Part shown: positions 1 to 5,830 of the stretch, one piece after another
How the letters are laid out: each line of letters begins with the position of its first letter
Numbering within the stretch: the stretch's first letter is position 1
Assembly (NCBI GenBank): GCA_002343395.1
Contig: DDSN01000048.1
Span: 12,145 to 23,014, forward strand
Length of the DNA stretch: 10,870 nt
Origin: Hyphomonadaceae bacterium UBA2389
GTDB taxonomy: Bacteria > Pseudomonadota > Alphaproteobacteria > Caulobacterales > Aquidulcibacteraceae
Direction of reading: 5' to 3'
Made by a program: the position numbers and the translations under genes
Notes under the pieces: generated by a model
Told to the model about the DNA's origin: nothing
Database searches by the model: none
The model's input: the letters and a program-made list of their open reading frames with translations, nothing else

Positions 1-2
1 GC

Positions 3-551
3 TCCTGGGTCGAGCCGAAAGCGGTGAAGGCCGCGGGGCTCGACACGCCGATTCTGTCGTGGGGCAGCGCGCCGCTCGGCGTGGTCACGCTCGCGGAGGA
101 CGAGCCCGAGCCTGAAACCGGCAAGCGCGAGTGGTACGATGCGCTGGTGACGCGGCTCGCGGACACGTTCGCCAGCGTCGGCGCCGTGGAGCATTTGCGC
201 GAAGCGTTTTCGAGCGGGCGCGGCCATATCATCGGCACGTCGGGCACGGTGACCAGTCTCGCGGGCGTGCATCTCGGCTTGCCGCGCTACAATCGCGCGC
301 GCGTCGACGGCATCTGGTTCGACGTCGAGGATTGCCGCGCCACGATCGCGGCGTTGCTGTCGCAAACGCGCGAGGAGCGGGCGCAGAACGCGTGCATCGG
401 CAAGGACCGCGCCGATCTGGTGGTGATCGGCGGCGCGATCTTCGACGCGGTGCTGCGGGTGTGGCCGGCCAGCCGCATCCGCGTCGCTGACCGCGGCTTG
501 CGCGAGGGCGTGCTGATGCGGCTGATGGCGGCGCACGGAGCGCGCGCGTGA
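3..551 (+). CDS. Ppx/GppA family phosphatase, C-terminal part (5' end outside window)
   Basis: The reading frame is open from base 3 to the TGA at 549-551, giving about 182 residues; the gene starts before the window. Members hydrolyse polyphosphate (Ppx) or pppGpp (GppA) using an actin/ASKHA ATPase-like fold in the cytoplasm. The visible part carries the conserved glycine/threonine motif GTSGTVTSLAG at nt 234-266, which in this family contributes to the phosphate/nucleotide site. A typical C-terminal block follows, with IGKDRADLVVIGGAIF and then RVADRGLREGVLMRL. The N-terminal phosphate-binding loop must lie upstream and cannot be checked. The GTG at position 24 is internal, because family-like sequence (SWVEPKA) continues before it. 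The stop overlaps the start of rlmE by 4 nt (GTGA), which suggests translational coupling. Ppx cannot be told from GppA on this fragment. The family call is firm; the substrate is not. Confidence 0.88.
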   Translation, partial: SWVEPKAVKAAGLDTPILSWGSAPLGVVTLAEDEPEPETGKREWYDALVTRLADTFASVGAVEHLREAFSSGRGHIIGTSGTVTSLAGVHLGLPRYNRARVDGIWFDVEDCRATIAALLSQTREERAQNACIGKDRADLVVIGGAIFDAVLRVWPASRIRVADRGLREGVLMRLMAAHGARA

Positions 552-1252
552 GCGGCGACGACAAACGCCGCTGGACAGGCAAGGGCAAAAGCGGCGAGGG
601 CGCGCGCCAGCTGACCGCGCACGTCAAGAACAAGCGTATCAAGGAAAGCTCGAAAAAGTGGATCGAGCGCCAGCTGAATGATCCCTACGTGGTGCGCGCC
701 AAGGCGGAAGGCGCGCGCGCGCGGGCTTACTACAAGCTCGTGGAGCTCGACGAGAAGTTTCATTTCCTGAAGCGCGGCGCGCGCGTGATCGATCTGGGGG
801 CGGCGCCCGGCGGCTGGGCGCAAGTGTGCGTACAGCGCGGCTGCACGGTCGTCGGCATCGACCTGTTGCCGATCGAGCCGTTGGCGGGCGCGGTGTTTCT
901 GCAGATGGACTTTCTCGCGCCCGAGGCGCCGGGCGCGCTGATGCGGGCGCTCGGCGGACCGCCCGACATCGTGCTCTCCGACATGGCGGCGAACACGACC
1001 GGTCACGCCAAGACCGATCAGATCCGCACCGGAGCGCTCGCCGAGGCCGCGGCTGACTTCGCCATCGCGCATGTCGCGCCCGGCGGCGCGTTCGTCACCA
1101 AGGCGTTTCAGGGCGGATTGGACGCCGCGTTGTTGCAACGGTTGAAACAGGCCTTCGCCAAGGTCAGCCACGCCAAACCGCCCGCGAGCCGCGCCGAAAG
1201 CGCTGAGGTGTATGTCGTGGCGATGGGGCGGAAGGCGAGCGTAGGGGAGTGA
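548..1252 (+). CDS. rlmE: 23S rRNA (uridine-2'-O)-methyltransferase RlmE (FtsJ/RrmJ)
   Basis: This 234-residue protein is a SAM-dependent methyltransferase. Its family methylates the 2'-O of U2552 (E. coli numbering) in the 23S rRNA A-loop during late 50S assembly. The SAM-binding motif I is DLGAAPGGW (residues 82-90). The catalytic K-D-K-E tetrad is complete: K63 (YYKL), D145 (LSDMA), K185 (VTKAFQGG) and E220 (ESAEVYVVA). The last three have the same spacing as in the 209-residue E. coli enzyme. The protein is about 25 residues longer because of a basic N-terminal extension rich in K, R and G, as often seen in alphaproteobacterial homologues. The start is the GTG at 548 inside the GTGA overlap with the phosphatase gene; the lack of any gap supports one transcript. 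A perfect inverted repeat begins 6 nt after the stop. Identity is highly certain. Confidence 0.96.
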   Translation: MSGDDKRRWTGKGKSGEGARQLTAHVKNKRIKESSKKWIERQLNDPYVVRAKAEGARARAYYKLVELDEKFHFLKRGARVIDLGAAPGGWAQVCVQRGCTVVGIDLLPIEPLAGAVFLQMDFLAPEAPGALMRALGGPPDIVLSDMAANTTGHAKTDQIRTGALAEAAADFAIAHVAPGGAFVTKAFQGGLDAALLQRLKQAFAKVSHAKPPASRAESAEVYVVAMGRKASVGE

Positions 1253-1257
1253 AGGCG

Positions 1258-1274
1258 GCGGCGATCATCGCCGC
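1258..1274 (+). terminator. GC-rich hairpin after rlmE, possible weak terminator
   Basis: GCGGCGAT (1258-1265) and ATCGCCGC (1267-1274) are perfect inverted arms around a single central base, so the real stem is about 6-7 bp with a 3-5 nt loop. It begins 6 nt after the rlmE stop. There is no immediate T-run; the nearest pyrimidine-rich stretch, TCTTTCTT, is at 1285-1292. It may help end the rlmE transcript, but it is not a canonical intrinsic terminator. Confidence 0.35.
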
Positions 1275-1359
1275 TGGCAACGCGTCTTTCTTGCGGCGGA
1301 ATTTTCGGCAATTGCGGACGCTCGACTTTTATCGGCCCTCCCACCTCTTGGATTAGATT

Positions 1360-1404
1360 TATTCTTGGATATTCCCGACTATTCCAGTTGTATTCAAGGC
1401 ATTC
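1360..1404 (+). promoter_or_regulatory. Helically phased TATTC array upstream of the HTH gene
   Basis: TATTC occurs at 1360, 1370, 1380 and 1391, and CATTC at 1400. The intervals are 10, 10, 11 and 9 bp, so all five blocks face one side of the helix. They end just before the ATG at 1411. The rest of the 158-nt gap is GC-rich apart from an AT-richer stretch from about 1350. I found no convincing -35/-10 pair. A cooperative binding site for the HTH protein encoded next is a reasonable guess (inference). Confidence 0.45.
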
Positions 1405-1410
1405 CTGCCA

Positions 1411-2070
1411 ATGACTGGACCCATGAAATTTGGCGAGTACCTCAAGAGCCGGCGCACCGAGCTCGGGTGGACGCAACCTGACGCGGCGGCCAAGGCGGGC
1501 ATCGAGCAGTCCTATTTGTCAAAGCTTGAGACCGGAAAATCGTTTCCGTCGGAGGATGTCTATCAGCGCCTTGTTGATGCGTTCAGCCTCGACACAGAGG
1601 CTATGGTCGCTGCCCTCTACCCCGCCGAAGTCGACCGGCTCCGCGAGATCGAAGCAGTGCGCAAGCTGCTGCTTGAGCGGGATCACCACACGCGCTCGGC
1701 AACGCGCCGTTGGCTTTATGCGGGGTTGGGCGCGCTGGTGGCGGGCGGCGCTCTGGTCGGCTTGGCGCAGGTCGACCGCGGCGGTGCGGCGACGCACTAC
1801 ACCTACCAATCCTACGGCGTCGTCCGGCCCGGCGAGAGCGACGACGTCTTCGACGAAGATCCCACGCGCGCCGACGAGCAAACCATCTCCATCCCCGACA
1901 TGCGCGGGCCGGCGTACACTGAGACCGTGCCGGAAGGCCAGCGGATGTGGCGCCTCGTCGGCGCCAATGCGGTGCTCGTGCCGGCGCGGTTTGGGTGGGC
2001 TTTAATCCCGGGCTTTGCGTTGATCATCGGCGGGCTCGGATGTTTCTTCGTCAGCTGGCGCAGACCCTGA
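1411..2070 (+). CDS. Membrane-anchored XRE-family HTH regulator
   Basis: The 219-residue protein has an N-terminal Cro/C1-type helix-turn-helix (about residues 7-62; TQPDAAAKAG and SYLSKLETGK form the HTH core). A charged, probably helical linker follows (70-98). Then come a hydrophobic segment (101-120, after RR), an acidic loop (121-192, with DDVFDEDP) and a second hydrophobic segment (about 193-215) ending in the basic tail RRP. The expected topology puts the DNA-binding domain and C-terminus in the cytoplasm and the roughly 70-residue loop in the periplasm. This resembles one-component membrane regulators of the ToxR/CadC type in principle, but with an XRE domain. ATG 1411 is used; ATG 1423 (MKFGEYL) is an alternative, and neither has a clear Shine-Dalgarno. 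The hydrolase gene starts 8 nt after the stop, so the two are probably co-transcribed. Target genes and ligand are unknown. The phased ATTC array lies directly upstream. Confidence 0.85.
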   Translation: MTGPMKFGEYLKSRRTELGWTQPDAAAKAGIEQSYLSKLETGKSFPSEDVYQRLVDAFSLDTEAMVAALYPAEVDRLREIEAVRKLLLERDHHTRSATRRWLYAGLGALVAGGALVGLAQVDRGGAATHYTYQSYGVVRPGESDDVFDEDPTRADEQTISIPDMRGPAYTETVPEGQRMWRLVGANAVLVPARFGWALIPGFALIIGGLGCFFVSWRRP

Positions 2071-2078
2071 GGACTTGA

Positions 2079-3227
2079 ATGAGATTTGCAACTCTGATTG
2101 CCGCCGCGGCTCTCGCGAGCTGCGTTACCTCCCCTTTGCCTGCTGAAACGCCAGTGCGCGGCGCGGCGCTCGACGCGCGCATCGAAGCTTTGATGGCGCG
2201 CGAGCAAGTTGTCGGCATGGCGGTCGCCGTGATCGAGCGCGGTGAGATCACCCATGTGGGCGCCTACGGCTATCGCAATCGCGAGAATGCGCTGCCGCTG
2301 GAAACCGATACGATCATGTACGGGGCGTCGCTCACCAAGGCGGCGTTCGCGTACCTGGTGATGCAGCTGGTCGATGAGGGGCGGCTCGACCTCGATCATT
2401 CGATCGCGGATTACCTGCCACGCCCGCTTCCGGAATACGAAGACTACACGGACCTTGCCGGCGATGAACGCTGGCGCCAGCTGACGCCGCGCATCCTGCT
2501 TTCGCACACGAGCGGCTTTGCCAATATGCGCTGGCTCGACGACGACCAGCGCCTGCGCTTCCATTTCACGCCGGGCGAGCACTATGCCTATTCAAACGAA
2601 GGCATCTGGGTTCTGCAGACCGTGCTGGAAGAAGGCCTCGGGCTTGATGTCGGCGCGGAGATGCAAACCCGCGTGTTCGATCGCTTCGGCATGACGCGCA
2701 CATCGATGCAATGGCGCGACGATTTCGCCGGCAATCTCGCCGATGGTTACGCGATGGACGGCGCGTTTGAACCGCACGATCGCCGCGACAATGTCGCCGC
2801 GGCAGGCTCGATGGACACGACGATTGAAGATCAAGCACGCATGTGGCGCGGCATGTTTGCCGGAGAAGGCCTATCCCCCGTTGCGCGCGCCGAATGGGTA
2901 CGGGCGCAGTTTGCGATCCGCACCACGCGGAAATTCCCGACCATCCAATTCTACAACACCAATGACGCACGCGGCGAAGCGACCAATCTCTCCGCCTCGC
3001 TCGTCGGCGAAACCTGGGACGGGCCGAACGGGCGCTACTTTTCCAAAGGCGGCCACAACGACTGGACCGGCAATCTGGTGATCTGCGAGGAGGCCGGCGA
3101 GCGCTGCTTGGTGATGCTCGGCAACAACGTGCGCGCGGAAATCATCTTTCCGGAAGTTGCCGCGCTGGTGCTGGGCGAGACGCAGTTTCCGTTCTGGTGG
3201 ATCTATCCGGAGCTACACGGCGAATAG
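2079..3227 (+). CDS. Lipoprotein serine hydrolase, class C beta-lactamase/PBP-like fold
   Basis: The 382-residue protein belongs to the beta-lactamase family (Pfam Beta-lactamase type), which covers class C beta-lactamases, D-aminopeptidases, esterases and penicillin-binding-like proteins. A short lipoprotein signal ends in the lipobox LASC with Cys15, so the mature protein should be lipid-anchored outside the cytoplasm. The nucleophile motif SxxK is S84-L-T-K87, and the second motif is YSN (171-173). The conserved LLSHTSGF lies at 140-147. The third motif appears as K323-G-G-H326, where class C enzymes have KTG and many relatives have HxG. The start ATG at 2079 is preceded by GAGGA (2069-2073) with 5 nt spacing; the upstream HTH gene ends 8 nt before it. 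Whether it hydrolyses beta-lactams, peptides or esters cannot be read from sequence. The family and lipoprotein calls are strong; true beta-lactamase activity is unproven. Confidence 0.9.
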   Translation: MRFATLIAAAALASCVTSPLPAETPVRGAALDARIEALMAREQVVGMAVAVIERGEITHVGAYGYRNRENALPLETDTIMYGASLTKAAFAYLVMQLVDEGRLDLDHSIADYLPRPLPEYEDYTDLAGDERWRQLTPRILLSHTSGFANMRWLDDDQRLRFHFTPGEHYAYSNEGIWVLQTVLEEGLGLDVGAEMQTRVFDRFGMTRTSMQWRDDFAGNLADGYAMDGAFEPHDRRDNVAAAGSMDTTIEDQARMWRGMFAGEGLSPVARAEWVRAQFAIRTTRKFPTIQFYNTNDARGEATNLSASLVGETWDGPNGRYFSKGGHNDWTGNLVICEEAGERCLVMLGNNVRAEIIFPEVAALVLGETQFPFWWIYPELHGE

Positions 3228-3288
3228 TGAACCTGACCGCGTCGAGCGTCCGCATTAGGCCAACTCGTGTTGCTATGCGTCGCCAACA

Positions 3289-3306
3289 CGGCGACCGGAT
3301 TCGCCG
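3289..3306. terminator. Short inverted repeat between convergent genes
   Basis: CGGCGA (3289-3294) and TCGCCG (3301-3306) form a perfect 6-bp stem with a 6-nt loop. It sits in the 92-nt gap between the convergent hydrolase and parE genes. Neither strand shows a T-run after it, so it is only a weak candidate for a bidirectional terminator. Nothing else is evident in this gap. Confidence 0.25.
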
Positions 3307-3319
3307 GACCCGCCGCGTC

Positions 3320-3622
3320 TCACTCCTGCCGCCCAAAAAACGCTTCCACGTCCATAGCGCCGTGCGGAATGCCGATGATGGCGATTTCGGCGCCGTTGAT
3401 GATGTAGAAAATCACATGAGCGCCGTGCGTTGAACTTCGATAGCCTTCGCCGATCTCGTCGCGTGCGCGCCCGACGTGCGGGTTGTGCGCCAGGAAGCGA
3501 AAACGCTGCTCCAATTCGCCGAGATATTTTTCGGTCTGGCGGTCGGCCCAGGCGGCGAGCGAATAGTCGGCCATGGCGTCAAGGTCGCGCTGCGCGCGCG
3601 GCGTGACGCGAAACCGGCTCAC
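3320..3622 (-). CDS. parE: ParE-family type II toxin
   Basis: The 100-residue protein has the RelE/ParE toxin pattern. An N-terminal strand and helices (VTPRAQRDLDAMADY, then ELEQRFRFLAHNP) precede the conserved glycine/arginine stretch GRARDEIGEGYRS (51-63). The C-terminal strands contain HVIFYI (69-74), IAIIGIPHGAMD (80-91) and FF. ParE toxins of this family poison DNA gyrase, whereas RelE members cleave mRNA; the ParD partner favours the former. The start is GTG (3620-3622 on the minus strand), and the 4-nt GTGA overlap with the upstream antitoxin gene is the usual coupled arrangement. The length is normal and there is no frameshift, so the module is probably functional. Confidence 0.9.
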   Translation of the reverse strand: MSRFRVTPRAQRDLDAMADYSLAAWADRQTEKYLGELEQRFRFLAHNPHVGRARDEIGEGYRSSTHGAHVIFYIINGAEIAIIGIPHGAMDVEAFFGRQE

Positions 3623-3870
3623 TTCCGCGCGCGTTTCTTCGCCCGCGCCATCGTGTCGGCGACAGAGAATTCAACGAAGTCGCCTTGGCGCGCTTGCTTG
3701 GCGCCTTCCTCCAGGTGCGTGCGCAAGGCGTCGAGCCGCTTGCCGCGCTCTTCCAGTTCGCGCAGCGCGGCGCGTATGACTTCGCTCGCGGAGGCGTAAC
3801 GCCCGCTGGCGACTTCGCGCTTAACGAACTTCTCCCAGTGCGGACCCAGCGTGAGCGATGTGGCGGCCAT
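3619..3870 (-). CDS. parD: ParD-family ribbon-helix-helix antitoxin
   Basis: The 83-residue protein begins with a strand-helix-helix fold of the CopG/ParD type: SLTLGPHWEKFVKREV, then SGRYASASEVIRAALRELEER (about residues 5-42, broken in the middle by the GRY turn). The Y-A-S-A-S-E-V-I-R pattern is diagnostic. The C-terminal half (43-83) is charged and would wrap around the toxin. It lies first in the minus-strand operon and overlaps parE by 4 nt. ParD proteins neutralise ParE and repress their own promoter as dimers. A 17-bp AT-rich inverted repeat 6 nt upstream of the start is a fitting operator. The start ATG (3868-3870) has no purine-rich Shine-Dalgarno, so translation may be leaderless or weak. 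The gene is divergent from guaB, with 77 nt between the two starts. Confidence 0.9.
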   Translation of the reverse strand: MAATSLTLGPHWEKFVKREVASGRYASASEVIRAALRELEERGKRLDALRTHLEEGAKQARQGDFVEFSVADTMARAKKRARK

Positions 3871-3875
3871 GAGGT

Positions 3876-3904
3876 ATATTCATATTGAATATTAACGGGG
3901 TCAA
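3876..3904 (-). promoter_or_regulatory. parDE promoter with palindromic operator
   Basis: ATATTCA (3876-3882) and TGAATAT (3886-3892) are perfect inverted arms around TAT. They stand 5 nt upstream of the parD start codon in otherwise GC-rich DNA. On the minus strand TTGACC (3899-3904) could be a -35 box, with a -10 of moderate quality (TATGAA or GAATAT, spacing 14-17) inside the palindrome. Autorepression by the ParD/ParE complex is the expected use. The site also lies 56-72 nt upstream of the guaB start, so it may affect guaB. Confidence 0.55.
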
Positions 3905-3947
3905 GCCCGCCCTTGCCAACCGCGCCCCGAATCTCTACCAGCCGTCC

Positions 3948-5408
3948 ATGGAAATCCGTGATGCTCTGACCTTTGACGACGTCCTGCTGGAGCCGGGCGC
4001 GTCCGAAGTGCTGCCAGCCGATGTGTCGACGGCCACGCGCCTGACCCGCACGCTGACGCTCAATATTCCGCTCATTTCCGCGGCCATGGATACGGTGACC
4101 GAGGCGCGCCTCGCGATCGCCATGGCGCAGGCGGGCGGCTTGGGCGTCATTCACCGCAACATGACGCCCGCCGAACAGGCCGATCAAGTCAAGATGGTGA
4201 AAAAGTTCGAGAGCGGCATGGTGATCGATCCGATCACCATCCATCCCGACCAGACCGTCGGCGAGATCATCCTGATCAAGGAAGCGCGACGCATTTCCGG
4301 CTTTCCGGTCGTGGACCGTGAAAACCGCAAGCTCGTGGGCATTCTCACCAATCGCGACATGCGTTTCGCCGACATGAGCGAGCGCGTCGCCGATTTGATG
4401 ACCAAGGACAATCTCGTCACCGTGCGCGAGGGCGTCAATGAAAGCGACGCGAAGAAGCTGCTGCACAAGCATCGCATCGAGCGCGTGATCGTGGTGGATG
4501 ACGCGGGCCGCGTGGCGGGTCTGATCACGGTGAAGGATTTCGAGAAGGCGCAGGCGTTCCCCAATCGCGCCAAGGACGAGCAGGGCAGGTTGCTCGTCGG
4601 CGCGGCCTCGACCATTGGCGACGCCGGCTATGAGCGGTCGCTGGCGCTGATCGAGGCTGGCGCGGATGTGGTCGTGATCGACACCGCGCATGGCCACTCG
4701 CGCGGCGTGCTGGAGTCGGTGGCGAGGATCAAGCGCGAGTCCAATCGCACCCAGATCATCGCCGGCAATGTCGCGACCGCCGATGGCGCGAAAGCATTGA
4801 TCGACGCGGGCGCGGACGGCGTGAAAGTCGGCATCGGGCCGGGTTCGATCTGCACGACGCGCATCGTCGCGGGCGTCGGCGTGCCGCAACTCACGGCGGT
4901 GATGGACGCGGCCAGCGCGGCGCGTAAGGCCGACGTGCCGGTGATCGCCGATGGCGGCATCAAGTTTTCAGGCGACCTCGCCAAGGCGCTCGCGGGCGGG
5001 GCGGAAGCAGCGATGATCGGTTCGCTGCTCGCGGGCAGCGAGGAAGCGCCGGGCGAAATTCAGCTTTACCAGGGACGGTCGTACAAGACCTATCGCGGCA
5101 TGGGTTCGCTTGGCGCCATGGCGCGCGGCAGCGCCGATCGCTACTTCCAGAAGGAAGTCACCGACCAGATGAAGCTGGTGCCTGAGGGCATCGAAGGCCG
5201 CGTGCCGTTCAAGGGGCCGGTCGCGAACATCATCCATCAACTTGTCGGCGGCTTGCGCGCGGCGATGGGCTATGTCGGGGCCAAGGATTTGTCCGAGATG
5301 CGCGCCAAGGCCAGGTTCGTGCGCATTTCGTCGGCGGGTTTGCGCGAAAGCCATGTTCATGACGTGGCGATTACGCGCGAGGCGCCGAACTATCCGCTGG
5401 GGAGCTGA
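3948..5408 (+). CDS. guaB: Inosine-5'-monophosphate dehydrogenase (IMPDH)
   Basis: The 486-residue enzyme oxidises IMP to XMP with NAD+, the committed step of GMP synthesis. The (beta/alpha)8 catalytic domain carries the loop GIGPGSICTTR with catalytic Cys302. A tandem CBS (Bateman) module is inserted at about residues 91-205. Phosphate-binding sequence is seen in ADGGIKFSGD (334-343) and MIGSLLAGSEEAPGE, the flap region near YRGMGSLGAM (382-391), and the Arg-Tyr pair R398-Y399 in the mobile flap. The ATG at 3948 gives MEIRDALTFDDVLLEP, which matches the family N-terminus and the 488-residue E. coli length. A longer frame from TTG 3885 would add 21 unrelated residues and run through the parD operator. 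No good Shine-Dalgarno precedes 3948. The next gene begins 2 nt after the stop, so transcription probably continues. Confidence 0.97.
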   Translation: MEIRDALTFDDVLLEPGASEVLPADVSTATRLTRTLTLNIPLISAAMDTVTEARLAIAMAQAGGLGVIHRNMTPAEQADQVKMVKKFESGMVIDPITIHPDQTVGEIILIKEARRISGFPVVDRENRKLVGILTNRDMRFADMSERVADLMTKDNLVTVREGVNESDAKKLLHKHRIERVIVVDDAGRVAGLITVKDFEKAQAFPNRAKDEQGRLLVGAASTIGDAGYERSLALIEAGADVVVIDTAHGHSRGVLESVARIKRESNRTQIIAGNVATADGAKALIDAGADGVKVGIGPGSICTTRIVAGVGVPQLTAVMDAASAARKADVPVIADGGIKFSGDLAKALAGGAEAAMIGSLLAGSEEAPGEIQLYQGRSYKTYRGMGSLGAMARGSADRYFQKEVTDQMKLVPEGIEGRVPFKGPVANIIHQLVGGLRAAMGYVGAKDLSEMRAKARFVRISSAGLRESHVHDVAITREAPNYPLGS

Positions 5409-5410
5409 CC

Positions 5411-5800
5411 GTGAGCGCGGGCGGGAATTTCATTCAGATCACGCCGGTGATGTGGGTTCCTGATCTTGAGGCGGCGCTTGCTTTTTTCACGGATATTCTA
5501 GGCTTCCATGTTGCCTTCAAGGGCGGCGGCTATGCGTACGTCGAGCGTGAAGCGGTCGCCGTGCGCATCATGGACCGCACCATCTACGCCGACGTCGCCC
5601 CCGGCGACCGTCGCTTCGCGCACTATATCGACGTGCGAAATGTCGACGCGCTCTATGCGGAGCTGAGGCCCAAACTCGACAGGCTGCCACAAGGCGATGT
5701 CCATGGGCCGGCGAACAAACCTTATGGGCAGCGCGAGCTGTGCATCCTGGCGCCGGATGGCGATCTCGTGGTATTCGGCCAGGCGATTGCGCACGGTTAG
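5411..5800 (+). CDS. VOC-superfamily protein, bleomycin-resistance-like
   Basis: The 129-residue protein has the vicinal oxygen chelate / glyoxalase-bleomycin resistance fold: two beta-alpha-beta-beta-beta units, PVMWVPDLEAALAFFTDILG (12-31) and HYIDVRNVDALYAEL (71-85). It ends in the typical closing strand GQRELCILAPDGDLVVFGQ (106-124). The layout resembles dimeric bleomycin-binding proteins more than glyoxalase I, and an evident full set of metal ligands is not visible. Sequence alone therefore does not say whether it is an enzyme or a ligand-binding protein. The start is GTG 5411, with GGAG at 5401-5404 (6-nt spacing) inside the end of guaB. The 2-nt gap from guaB and the short gap to the next gene imply one operon. 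A role in guanine metabolism is not indicated. Confidence 0.85.
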   Translation: MSAGGNFIQITPVMWVPDLEAALAFFTDILGFHVAFKGGGYAYVEREAVAVRIMDRTIYADVAPGDRRFAHYIDVRNVDALYAELRPKLDRLPQGDVHGPANKPYGQRELCILAPDGDLVVFGQAIAHG

Positions 5801-5830
5801 TCGTGCGCTTCGCTTTTGAGGGGTTCTCCC

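Noticed and set aside
287..1171. Minus-strand frame of 294 codons opposite the phosphatase and rlmE
   Set aside because: It lies wholly opposite two confidently identified genes, with shadow-type composition and no domain.
1812..2582. Minus-strand frame of 256 codons opposite the HTH and hydrolase genes
   Set aside because: Both plus-strand genes carry clear motifs with correct spacing, while this frame has none.
3885..3947. N-terminal extension of GuaB from TTG 3885
   Set aside because: It adds 21 residues with no family similarity and overlaps the parD palindrome. ATG 3948 gives the standard IMPDH N-terminus and normal length.
3579..4889. Long minus-strand frame (436 codons) over guaB and parDE
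   Set aside because: It is antisense to the well-supported guaB and has a histidine/arginine-rich composition typical of GC-rich shadow frames.
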